Positions 39,808 through 51,200 of a stretch of 64,000 bases of DNA are shown piece by piece. How positions within the stretch are numbered: position 1 is the first letter of the stretch; every line of letters starts with the position of its first letter. Origin of the DNA: Loxodes magnus (lineage: Eukaryota > Ciliophora > Karyorelictea > Loxodida > Loxodidae); contig CAMPDV010000063.1 in NCBI GenBank assembly GCA_946699065.1, positions 788,501 through 852,500 on the forward strand. The letters are read 5' to 3'. The notes beneath the pieces are model-generated. The model had not been told where the DNA came from, did no database searches, and saw only the letters and a program-made list of their open reading frames with translations. The translations under genes and the position numbers were made by a program.

Positions 39808-40455
39808 TCATACTTTAATCTGATAGAATTAAGATTTATTTTGACCTACATTGACACTATATCAAATTCCTGTTTATTTCAATACCCAACATAAGCTATA
39901 AAAAAGATTAGCTTTGAAAATTTATCTCCTAAGATGTTTATTATTATAAAAAGAGATATAATCAAGAAAATAGACTACTCTTAAGAAAGAAAGCCATTTT
40001 CGTTTAGTGTCAGTAGTTTTCAATCTAAAATGTTCTAAACTACTAAAAGTCTTGGGAGATCAATAACATTCTCTGCTTTTCCTTCTAATCCTTTATAACC
40101 AAGCGTCTATAAGCACAACTATGCAAAAACGTTTATATGATATTTAAAAACCCTTTTATATAAAGTTCTTAGTAGCTTCTTACTAGAAAAAAGGAAGTAA
40201 AGAGGCTGATCTTGTAACATAATTTACTTCTTTAAATGTATTATTTAAAAGGAATAGGATCAAGGTTGCTTATCCTATGATTGTATTTATTAAAAAAAGA
40301 GAAATTGCTATAGGAAGTACAGTTTGGAAGCATGATTCATGATACTTGCATCTTCTAGCACTTTCTTCATATATGGAAGCAGTTTTCTATCAATCTCGCT
40401 GTATCAGTTTTTTAAGTTTAAATATTGACAAACAACGTAACAAAAAGAGATCCAT
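39808..40455 (-). CDS. Unrecognised 215-residue protein, strand uncertain
   Basis: ATG at 40455, TGA at 39808-39810. It contains SARRCKYHESCFQTVLPIAI followed by hydrophobic stretches, consistent with a membrane protein. The plus strand of the same interval is also plausible (a frame with FGSMIHDTCIFQHFLHIWKQ), and nothing here decides between them. Confidence 0.28.
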
Positions 40456-40489
40456 TAAATTGTCTTCATATCAAATAGCTTAAAAAAAG

Positions 40490-41000
40490 AAAAATTACCT
40501 ATTATTAGTCTTAGCCTAGTAAATTTCTAAAGTTATTCATTATCCTTAAGTTGAAGATTTAAAGGTTTGATAGTGACTAAATAGCTAGACATTATTACAA
40601 GAAAAATATATAAATAGCTTTATTTTCGATGCAAGGAAAAAAGTTCTAAGTACTTCGGCTTTGCTAAATAAAGGATTCTGTGAATTATTATATACTTACT
40701 TCAAAAAAATGGTGATAACTACTATTATTACTATAAAACTGAAAGATAATCATCAAATTACTTTTATTTATAGATCAAATTTGATGACAGAGCTTTATCT
40801 TAAGACTATCATTTTTAAATGAATCTACTTGCTAAAATATTCAGAATAAGAACAAAATACCATCTAAATGGTTTCTATTTTTTCTTACTTTTTTTTAATC
40901 TAATTATGCACCTCAGAAATCACGTTAAAATCGGGTTAATTGAGTTAAATTTTGAACGAGTTTAGTTTAAATTAATTAATTAGCCTTTTATATCGATTAA
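40490..41000 (+). CDS. Coding-like stretch, ends unresolved
   Basis: The plus-strand frame contains CKEKSSKYFGFAKQRILW, a Tyr-rich run, and IKFDDRALSQDYHF, then a hydrophobic segment. I find neither a clear ATG nor a TGA stop, so this may be an exon or a decayed gene. No family recognised. Confidence 0.25.
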
Positions 41001-41042
41001 GATAACACTCATTTAATGTGTAATATAATATAAATTTAAATG

Positions 41043-42044
41043 TCATTCAAAGTTAGAGTCTTTCTTACTTCAGTTCACTTTATTACCTTTCTGCTCCTAT
41101 TTTTCATTCAGTAGTTCTTTGTTCTAGTTTTATTTCCCCTCAATTCCTGATACTCTAGCCGCTAACTCCTTTTACTTCATTTAATGACTTTACAAAAGCC
41201 AAGCATAGTTTGATTTCCATGCTTTAATTTCCTTCTATAGCATTTTGATTCAATCTGTGTATTTGGTAGTTTCTTAACCTAGCTTTTTAATCACTATATT
41301 ATAGAAAGTAGAAATAGATTTTCATGCCACTATTTATTACTAAAATTCCAGCACTTTTGACTAATTTAATTTAGCTTCTTGATTGAATTTCTTATTCAAA
41401 AACTCACTATTTTATTTTCTTATTGTGATTTCTTATTAAAGGCCTCTCAACTACTAAGCTACTTATTACTTATACTCGCTATGCCTCTAAATTTGCATTT
41501 TCAACTACTAGACTTATTCTTCTTTACTACTCAGTTATTACTTTATCTACCTAATTTCTGCTTATAGTTCATATATCTATTTCTGCTACTGAGTGATAAT
41601 ATTATTCTTCTCATCCTTGTTTTATAGCAATTCTAGGTTTTTTTTTAAGTTAGATATCTAGATCTAGAACTGCTCTTCCTAATTCTATTAGCTTAACTGC
41701 TAGGAATGAATAGTTTCCTTATAGTGCTCTAACTCTATATCAAGGCTTTAATTCCTATCCTTCTATTCCTAAAGTTGCTTCTAGTAGACATAGTTATTTC
41801 TAGTCAGGTCATTTTAGCATGATTTGATCTATTATTTATAAGCCTCGATTTGTTTAGCTTGATACTGATTCATAATTTCGAGACCTTACACATCACTAGA
41901 TTAAGTTAACATACTGATCATATCAGTTTCTTCTTTGGTGTACCTAATCTAACTACTACTGCGATCATTACCTTGACAATAGTTAGTACAATTTCCACCC
42001 CCTAAAAGCTTGTGTCTATTCAATGAGAGGAACTAAAGCTACAT
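41043..42044 (-). CDS. Coiled-coil protein
   Basis: ATG at 42044, TGA at 41043-41045, 333 residues. After a short N-terminus with LLGGGNCTNYCQGND the protein is almost wholly Gln/Glu/Lys/Leu-rich with heptad character over about residues 55-235 (for example LEHYKETIHSQQLSQQNQEE), then a lysine-rich tail. Very many glutamines are TAA/TAG, so it is invisible in the standard code. It is probably a cytoskeletal or centrosomal coiled-coil protein, but no specific family can be named. Confidence 0.78.
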
Positions 42045-42157
42045 TATAATTAAATTAAATTAGGGGTATTTTAACTGAAATTCAGTCAAAGATGATAGGC
42101 ATTTAAGGTAACTGATTTAGTTAAAACAGTTTTAGTTTTAATTTTACGAGCAAATGG

Positions 42158-42574
42158 TCAGTTTATTGGATATCTTTATACTCTAATTATTACACTTGCC
42201 CATTCACTTCTAGGAAGTATTCAAGAGTAATAAATACTATGACAGATATATGCTGATGGTCTTATTTTGTACTTCAGTATTTACCTTTTTTATTTAATGG
42301 CTTGAAGATAATTTATGGCTACTAAAGATTAAAGTATGTATATGATTAGCATGAAAGAGGAGATTGGAATGTGTATAAGAGTTAGTTTTGAGATCATATT
42401 TGTAACCTTATATATGGAGTATTAGCTTCTTGTATATACTTTACTTCTAACTTTACTTGGGTGCATTTTAATTACCTTTAAGCTTAACTGATTAACAACA
42501 GTATTATCGCTTACATTTTTTACACCCTCTAGTTCAATTTTAGCATTTAAGAAAAGTGAGCTCTAGAGCTTCAT
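42158..42574 (-). CDS. Unrecognised protein, start uncertain
   Basis: The TGA at 42158-42160 closes a minus-strand frame that contains AKIELEGVKNVSDNTVVNQL and KVIKMHPSKVRSKVYTRSQ. The first reasonable Met is at 42574, but the frame stays plausible upstream. A hydrophobic segment (IPISSFMLIIYILQSLVAI) suggests membrane association. No family recognised. Confidence 0.35.
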
Positions 42575-42690
42575 TTTCTGTTTTTTTTGCTTAACTTATT
42601 CAGAAACGGATACTAAAGATATCCATTAATATGCTTTAAATTAATGAGCTTTTCTTATTTTTGATTATAGGTTTAGTATTATCTGCTGTA

Positions 42691-43642
42691 ATGAGTTATT
42701 AAGACATGGTTTAAGTATTTTATGCTTTGATAATGATATTATAAAAGAGGAAGAAAGCTAAGGGGAAACTTGAAAGAACGGAATGGATCGTTAAATATAT
42801 TTAAACTAGTGTTGGAGTTAGGAAAAGAACGTACCAGTTCTAGAAAATTAAGGAGTAACTGACGAAATGAATATGAATGCTTCAATTAGTTATAGATAAA
42901 TTAAATTACCATTGCTGAAAAATACCTTAGAGGAACTTCAACTACAGCTAAGATAGTAAATAAAAGCTGATACGTTTTTTATTAAGTTAGGCGACTCCTT
43001 TTGGAGTTTTTACTAAATTTATAAAAGCAACATCATGATTGTTTTATAAGCATTCGCTACCAAGAAATGTATGCATGATAAGAATCCATTTATAGTTAAT
43101 AATCAAAGCTGAAAGCATGTGCAGGTAGGATTTATTTTTACTTCAAGTGCTAATAAAATATCCTCTTGCTGAAAAAGCTAAATTGCGTTCAAAATGATAG
43201 TAGCAATACTAAGAGAAGCAAACTCTAGTGTATAACTAAAGAATAAATATAAACAGCCCTCTCTAGTAAAAAATAAATTCATCCTATTCAATTCTGGTAA
43301 ACTACTTTCCTTATCTTATGTTTTAAATTTCCTAAATTACAAACATTTGGTACTAGACATAAGTATATAATAGCTAGTAGTACAATGAAATTACTTCTTT
43401 TAGTTGGTACATTTATATATTACACTTACCAACAGATTGAAGACATATTACTACTCACTTCTGTCTAGAAACTTTTCTAATAGTTGCTAAATCTAATTGT
43501 TTTGGCAATTTTAAGTCCGTTTCAAGTGATTGGTTGCTAATGTATAGTAAATTAGATCCAACTATTGCTATTTAAGGTTTGATTAGATGAAGGAGTTGTA
43601 AAGCTAGATAGTCAGAGAAGAAAATGAGGGGTAGAAGATTGA
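42691..43642 (+). CDS. Unrecognised basic, possibly membrane protein
   Basis: Two overlapping plus frames are coding-like. One begins at the ATG at 42691 (MSYQDMVQVFYALIMILQKR). The other, from 42722, continues through GTSTTAKIVNKSWYVFYQVR to TGA at 43640-43642. A short intron equal to 1 mod 3 would join them, but I cannot choose one. The C-terminal half has a hydrophobic stretch (MKLLLLVGTFIYYTY) and ends in DSQRRKWGVED. No family recognised. Confidence 0.35.
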
Positions 43643-44028
43643 TTCTTTATCACTTACTGAAGAAATAAATAAAATAATGGTTAAAATAACAGTTAATAGC
43701 AAATCCAAGAATAAAAAATGAGAAGCTTTAAATATAATAATCAATCTTTAAATTTAAAATAGCAGAAAAATAAGAAATACTGAATATTTTATGCTACTTA
43801 AGACATAAATTTGATTAAGGGCTTGAGTTTATCAACTCATGTTCTGTATTTTTTATCCTTAGAATAGAATGAGAAATCAACTATATCTCTTGTATTGTTT
43901 TGATATCCTTCTGAGCCCTCATTTAAAGGCAATATAACAACGTACTTAAGTCTTTTATCCTAACTTCTCTTATTTAATTTTAATTTAATTAGACGTGTAA
44001 AATAACGTCAATCAAATAAAATCGTAAA

Positions 44029-45857
44029 ATGGAGCAACAACGTTGAAAACTGATGCTGTATGTTTGCATCTCATTAATGCTCGTTAACTTACTATCAACA
44101 GTCATTCATCCCATTAACTTATAGAACAATCAAAATTAATTAGATTTAACAGAAGAGAATTCTGATCAGTTGAACTCTACCGATTCGAAAGAATTTGATA
44201 AAAGTTCAAATTCTAGCTATCAAAACTATACATAAAAGAAGGAAATTAAGTAAAAAAACTAAACTTAAGAAAAAAATTGAAACGAAACTTTAGCCATTTA
44301 GATTAAATAGCAAGCAGAGAAGGAATATTCTTCCCATATAACTCCAGAGTAATATAAAAATAAGTGAAATTAGAATTATTAAAATTTCATTGGCATTAAA
44401 TAGTACAAAGGACATTGAAGTTCTAATTATGCAAGTTAGATGAAAACTCTTTATCACTTCCAAAAATAGAAAGGTCTTGCATACATTCAGTTCATGAATT
44501 TGGAAAATTAAATGGGTAAAAATTAAATAATCACCTTGTCTTTTAAATTCTTCAATGGATATTGACGATCTGATGATAGTATTAGGTTCTTTGCAAGTGA
44601 AGGAATATATTATTTATCTCTATAGGAGCTGATATTTATTAACTAGACTTAATACATTTATAACTATTATGGAAGCTAAGGCTAATGTGATTTCTTTGTA
44701 CAAATCGATTTCCAAACTTTGAATCATACATATAAATTAAACGCCTACGTAAAATCTAATTTGTGTCAGATAGATTTATTGGCAGAAATGTAACTTTTAA
44801 CATTGCAAGAGATGAAGCAAAGCATGATTAACTACTCATTTTTTGTAACTTTTCTATCCGCGATCATGTTATTAGGATTATTCAGTTAGAGCAATTTTAT
44901 GAGAAACGAAAGAAATACAAATAAAGTATCAAAATTTTCCCTTTACATGAACTTTTTGATTGATTTCGTCCTCTTTGTCTGACATATCGCGATAAGCTTC
45001 ACTCAATCAGTAAGTAATTTTACTTATTTAGTTAATAGCTGATTACATGATTTTCGCATTCCTTATGAGCTTTGTTATAGTTTTCTTCCAAGCTAAGAAG
45101 ATAATTCAAAAGGCATACCTTTCATAGACTAGATTTATTCAAAATTTGGAGAACTTCCAGTAATAAGAGATGTTGAGAAGGTTTATGTAGAAGCTTTGTA
45201 AGTTTTTATACAGATTTGTACGCTTTTCTAGCTTCAATTCTAATGCTCGTAACGTTTTAGCTTCATGATTTTTTCATTCTCCTACTTTATTTATTTTGAA
45301 CGCCCCAAATACTTAAGAACATAGCTTTTGGTATAAAGCATTCTCTATCAACTACCTACATAATAACGATGACAATATCCAGACTGTTCTACATTTGCTA
45401 CTACTTAGGATATAAAAATAATTTTTTGATTTACGAGCCTAAAAAGCTATTTTGTGGGGTTATTATTGCTATTCTTTTGCTCTAAAGCTTCATTCTCATT
45501 TTATAGCAGATAAAAACTTTTCGTTTCTTAGTTCCTAAGATACTTAGGCCAAGAGTATATACCTATTTTAGAACCAAGGAGTAGGAGAAACAAATTCGAA
45601 AAGAAGTACAAGATCATAATTGCGCCATTTGCATGGCTCCTGTAAATTTAGGAGACGAAAACGACCAAGAAGCCTAAGTTTAGCCATAACAAAGTGATTA
45701 GATTTTCAATAAGAGGCCTACAGTGCACACACCTTGCAAGCATATGTTTCACTAAACTTGTTTATAGCAGTGAATGTAAATAAAAATGGAATGTCCTGTC
45801 TGTAGAAGAAACTTACCACCAATAATCTAGTTTGAGGAAGAACAAGAGCAATGTTGA
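44029..45857 (+). CDS. Transmembrane RING-H2 E3 ubiquitin ligase, TUL1/FLY-like
   Basis: The gene has two introns (45010-45031 and 45198-45213); exons sum to 597 codons exactly, ATG at 44029, TGA at 45855. The protein has an N-terminal signal segment (KLMLYVCISLMLVNLLS), a lumenal part (TLYHFQKQKGLAYIQFMN), several membrane segments, the family-typical LYLFWTPQILKNIAFG, and a C-terminal RING-H2: CAIC, then PCKHMFHQTCLQQWMQ and ECPVCRRNLPP. Yeast Tul1 and plant FLY1/2 have this architecture and ubiquitinate membrane proteins in Golgi/endosomes; I infer the same role. At least six tryptophans are TGA, including those in KNKW and KGHW and the one in FWTPQ. Confidence 0.88.
45010..45031 (+). other. 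22-nt spliceosomal intron in the RING gene
   Basis: It begins GTAAGT and ends TTTAG, at a phase-0 junction after the codons for SFTQS. Removing it restores the family-typical membrane segment ADYMIFAFLMSFVIV. Leaving it in shifts the frame. Confidence 0.82.
45198..45213 (+). other. 16-nt spliceosomal intron in the RING gene
   Basis: GTAAGTTTTTATACAG. Splicing joins the RRFMQKL frame to the YLYAFLASILM frame, which aligns with the RR...LYxxFY region of Tul1/FLY proteins. It is among the shortest intron sizes known, otherwise familiar from heterotrich ciliates. Confidence 0.75.
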
Positions 45858-46277
45858 GTGTTTAATAACATATTGATTGAATTAAAATGCTTTTATAGTC
45901 TTTTAGTACGAGAGCACCTAATTTCTATCTCTTATTCTGAAGATAGTTATTTATATATAAGAACTTAGATTCTAATATCATATAAAATGATATATTTATT
46001 ACCTAACTGTTTAAATGGATATATTGATATATATTAAATGGTCTCTTTACTATTATATTTGATAACTTTCAATAAATATTAATTTATAATGCTAAGTTAA
46101 GTTAGGAACTATAATACCATTGAAATAACTACTCTATCTATCATCCTATACTAACATAAGATATACCAAGCAGCCTTATTCTCTCAAACACATTCCATCT
46201 CTTAGATCTGCTAAACAGGTAGATTTAGTATAATCCTATAAAGTAAGATTTAATTTAAGAGTCGAGTGACTAAATAA
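45858..46277. other. Intergenic, nothing recognised
   Basis: AT-rich sequence between two plus-strand genes. No frame or structured RNA seen. Confidence 0.5.
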
Positions 46278-47477
46278 ATGGTAGTGAAGAGAGTATAAAC
46301 ATTATTTGCTCTTTTAGTGATTTTATCATTTCTAAGTTATGTTCTAATATACAATTCATTGTAATACTCTAGTCAGTAATCTTATGTACTTGCCAGCTAG
46401 CGAGACTTAATAAGACTTGGTAATTAAACAACTAAGATTGCTTAGCTTATTAACCCTGATGCTTATAACGTTTAGTTGTAGTAGGTTGCAAAATTGGCTC
46501 TTTCTATTTAGAGTTAGATTTTTAATGGGACTAAGAAGATGAAAGCTGTAAGGTAGAGAAGTCTGCATTTTTAGTTTAGTAATTAAGTTCTTAAATTATT
46601 CAAAACGAAGCGTGATCCTGCATCTAATGATATATCAAGAGTTTTTGAAGTAGGCAAATATAAACCTGCTACTTTGCTAATTTTGGAGCATTTTTTGAGA
46701 CCGAATTTCAAGGTTATAGACGCAGGAGGTTGGTATGGGCACTTTCCGATTGTAGAAGCAGCATTGCTAGATCACGATAAGGGAGGAATGGTATATACCT
46801 TTGAGCCTAATGAGCTGATTTTTCAGTTTCTATAAAACGCGATTGCAACTAATGAATTCGAGAATAAGATTAAAGGATACAACTATGCTCTTTATAATAC
46901 TAACGGTTTGATGGATTTTAGTATGTTCTAATACTCTCTATACTCTGCTATATCAGAACTTTACACCAAACCAACTGATTAAAAAATCTACCTGATAACG
47001 AACAATTTTTTAAGTACCGTAACTAAGGTCAAAACAATAACCTTAGATCACTTCTTTGATAAAATGATTTTGAATGAAATAAATTTGCTAAGATTGGATG
47101 TGACATTTTCTGAACTTTATGTACTTTAAGGAGCGAAGAATTTAATAAAAAGGTCACCTAACTTAGTCATCATTTTCTAGTGATGGAGTAATTTCAATAG
47201 TTTATATGGTGAGAATTATGTCTCACAGACACTTGATTGACTTATATCCTTTGGCTTTAAATTCTGATATCTAGATAATAATAAGGTGAACCAGGATTCT
47301 GTAGATCTGCATTCAATTAAAGAAGCAAAATAAAACAATACTATAGCACCTAAATTCTAGATGGTGGATAAAAATTTCCTTTTAGGATATTACTTTCTAG
47401 ACTTCTAGGTAGAAATAATGGCAGCGAGAAAGGAAACAGTGATCAGATATTTGGAACATTTTAAATGGATTTTTTGA
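46278..47477 (+). CDS. FkbM-family methyltransferase, membrane-anchored
   Basis: ATG at 46278, TGA at 47475-47477, 399 residues, no intron needed. Residues about 7-28 form a signal anchor (TLFALLVILSFLSYVLIYNS), making a type II membrane protein. The SAM-binding core follows: FKVIDAGGWYGHFPIVEAA (motif I, VIDAGxxxG), GMVYTFEPNELIFQFLQN (FEP, typical of FkbM), then TLDHFFDKM and LLRLDVTFSELYVLQGA (LKID-like, altered to LRLDV). FkbM enzymes usually methylate sugars or small molecules; the substrate is unknown and a lumenal orientation would suggest glycans. Several tryptophans, for example in FWYLD, are TGA. Confidence 0.85.
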
Positions 47478-48259
47478 AATATTTATTCCCATGTCAACTT
47501 ATTTAATCTAAACAAACTCTAGTTTAAAGTATTCTTTCCTTATGAAGTCCACTTTAACTATTTTCTAGATGTAAAGATTACTCTCTTAAAGTATGAGGTA
47601 AGAGAAAAATATTAAAGCACTAAGTATAGAGTGAGAATCAAGAGAAGCATTCAATCTCTAGGATGCTTCTTTGATTTTTGTTTTCAAGCAAACTGAGAAA
47701 ATAAAAGTGGAACTAATAAGCAAAGGAAAATATCCCTCTAAGGTACTTTAAAAGCAAAGTAATACTTTAGTCTGCTAAGCATATATAAAGGAATGGAACT
47801 TATTCTACTATAAATATCTAAGTAAAAACTAAGCCTAAATTTCAATCACTTTTAAACTTAGCAATTTATCTCCTAAACTAAGCTGTAGATTAGATTAGCA
47901 TTATTCTATAAAATTAGTCAAAGCATTCATTAAATTAAAATGATGATGACTAATATCATCTTATAGTATTATATACCCCTTTAGTTAAATGTCAGATATA
48001 TGTACTAATTGAATGATCAAGTATCAAAATATCACGATACTAAATAAGCAAAATTTGATTGCTTGTACATATACAAAAATAAGTATAAAGGCTAGCTATG
48101 CAAGTTTATACAGAATCACTGCATTCTCACTCTTTGGTATGTATTAGGTTTATTTAAGCCTTATAGTATAAGTATTTTAATATAGCAGGTAAATGGAATG
48201 ATGTAGTTGAGTTTTATTTACATCAGGATTTAAAATCTTAAGTTATATAATTTATATAA
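47478..48259. other. Intergenic with an 8-bp hairpin
   Basis: No confident gene. AGAAGCAT (47643-47650) pairs with ATGCTTCT (47663-47670) across a 12-nt loop, followed by a T-rich stretch. It could be a 3'-end signal or a small RNA, without further support. Confidence 0.4.
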
Positions 48260-51200
48260 ATGAAAGCCAAAATTCCTAAACTTAAGATTAAAACTCCTTA
48301 AGAACCAAACGAACCTGCTCCTCCAAAATCTGTTCGAGGTTTAAGGCAACAAAGAGTAAACAAGAATCAAAGAAGATCTTAAACTCCTGGAAGAACTGCG
48401 TTAAGTGAAGCTATTCAATAAGGATAAACCGGTACTGAATAGATAGCGATAACCATGACTAAGAAGTATCCTAAGGTATTTTATCAGTATGAGAAAGACT
48501 AGAAACCTATTTCTGTTATGGTTTAAAGAGATGACTAGCCTTATAAGTTTAAGATGAAAGGGTTAAAGGATGAATAATTAACTTCCATTTTGCCTGATGG
48601 AAAACTTATTCACTTATTCGAAAGTCCAGAAAAAACACACAGCCATGTTCAATAATAGTCTGAGTATATAAAAGAGAACTTGTAATACACTCTATGCTCC
48701 TAGCTCAAACTATTCAAAAATTTTAGAAAGAGAAAAATACTTAAAAAGTGAAGAATGGCAAATGTGTACCGATAATATTGCATTTAAAGAGCAAAAATGG
48801 TGAAACACTGACCGATGGCAAGACCTTTGTTTTCTCAGCATGTAGGGGACTTCTAAAAGCAAATATACGATATAACGTAAATAAACCTCATCTACATAAA
48901 GTCTAATTAACTATTCAAGTATAATGACTCATTTTAGGACAAAACTGCTTAGTAACTACAAGTAGGTGTTAAACTATTTGAGAAATATTTGGCAAATGTC
49001 TAGAAGGTAATAAATAGTACTGTGCTTTTACTTGACTCTCGACATGGAGTGGAGGATGAGTAGTTCTACAAGAAATAGATCAACAATATGTTCACTTTTA
49101 AAAAGCCCGGATTCCAGGATCTGAATGTAGAGACGAAGAATTTGAACTTAACGGCTGAATAGAAATTTAACTTGAATAGAAAGCTTGAGCTGGATATAAG
49201 AGAAAGGTTTGTTATATTTTTGAAATCTTAATTAGTAGATACAATTGCAACTCTGCTCATAAACAACCAGCAATAACTTCAATCCTGAATTGAAACATCT
49301 CCAGGTAATCCATAATGGCAACTATCTCTATAACCTCAAAGAGTATTAATCCCAAGTTTAAAAGACTTATGCACGATCATGAAATAGACGATTAACAACA
49401 TGAACGAGTCTATTATTTTTAGTGAAGGTTTGGAAAAAACAGTATAAATGTTACCTTAAGACTATGGACACTTTGTTACTAATGTTAAATTCGTTCTGGA
49501 AAAGAAATTAAAGATAAATTACTTAGAGTTAATTTAACAGAAGTTTGAGAATGAGTTCAAACAAGCATAGGAGAAAGTGAATGAACTTAAATTCACAGAC
49601 GGTTTGAAAGGTATTTTCTAAGAAGGGCTTGCTTAGATAAAGAAGAATCCAATACAGTACTATAGAGAAAACCTCCATAGCTTAGGGCAATATGAGAACT
49701 AATTAGAGCAAATTCCTAACCAAGACGTACATGTTGGTATTCTGATAATAGAGCCTCAAGATTTCAGAAACTCTTTATTCAAGCTTCTCAAGTAGCTCAA
49801 CTTTGAGCTAAAGGATGCAATGCTTTGTACCTTAAACGAAGATGCTCGCGTTCTTAGAGAGTCAATGATGAAAGACTATGAAATTCTTAACATAACCGCA
49901 GGTGATATTCAAACTTTTGTCAACTAGATAAATACCTTTACTAAGCTCAACAGTATAACTGATGGATAGACTCTATTTTAATTCTACTAGCAAAAAAGAA
50001 ATGACTTGACATTCATGAATTAGCAATGCAGGAAGCTTCAACTTAAGATATCAGCTAATACTAGTTTAGATCTAGATAACATAAAGAACTACGAATATAA
50101 GCTGCAAACTATCCTTGAAACAATCCAGACAAAACTGATGGACTAACATTCTGACTTTATATACATTCTGAAAAACAACGTGGAAAAGCTTACAAGGCAA
50201 ATATAGGATTTTAAGAAAAAGTACGTCAAACGATATTTGAGTGAGGAATCAGTGAAAAGGCAAAATATACTAAAGGAACTAGAAATTAGATCAGAGGCTA
50301 TAGAATAAATGTAGAAGAGACTCACTGAGTTTTAGCAGTTCTCAGACGAAATTTCTAACTTTAGTAAGCAATCTAAGACTAAATCCTGAATCGAAAACTG
50401 TAAAATTGCTTTCTAAGAGATCACAATTATCCATGAGGATACGGTAAAACTCTGGAAGATCATATATTATACCTACCATTTTGCTTAGAATGTTCTATAG
50501 CTAGACTTTAAAATCTTAGATTTCAGTAAGGTTTATAAGGATATTTCGAATATCAAAAAAGCCCTCTCTAAAACGAACTTCAAAGAGGGATTTGCTAGTT
50601 CTATTGAGAAGCTAATTAAGAAATAACTCGGTACAGTTTCTGAACTGGAAGCACTGCTTAAGAAATTCGAGCCTTTGAAAGCTCCATCAATGTAAATGCA
50701 TAACTGGGATTAAGTTTTTCAGTCTGTTGGCGAAGCTAGAGCACCTTCAGTGTTCACAATATAGCAGTTGCAGGATAAAGGTTTACATAATGCATAGATA
50801 AACATGATTCTTAAAGAAGCTTAAATTTAATATGAGATCTAGAAATTCCTTAATAAGATATAAGATCAATGAAGTCAATAGCAACTTCTAATGGCAGCTT
50901 ATAAGGATAAAAAAGACGTAACACTGATTTCAAATAGTAAAGATGTTCTCAACCAAATTGACTCAGACTAAGTTCAAGTTGATCAGTACTTATAGGTGTA
51001 AAACTAGAATGAAAATTTGCTATAGTGAAAATAAAAATTTTCGAAGTGAAAGGAAGTTTTACAAAACCTAGCTGAGCTTTAGAAATTGTACTTAAAAGTG
51101 GAACAAGCACATACTTTAAACTTACTAGAAGAGCGTGAAATGTTTACTTAGTTCAAGCAAGTCATGTTTCATATCTAACTTCATCCTCTTGTATAAGAAT

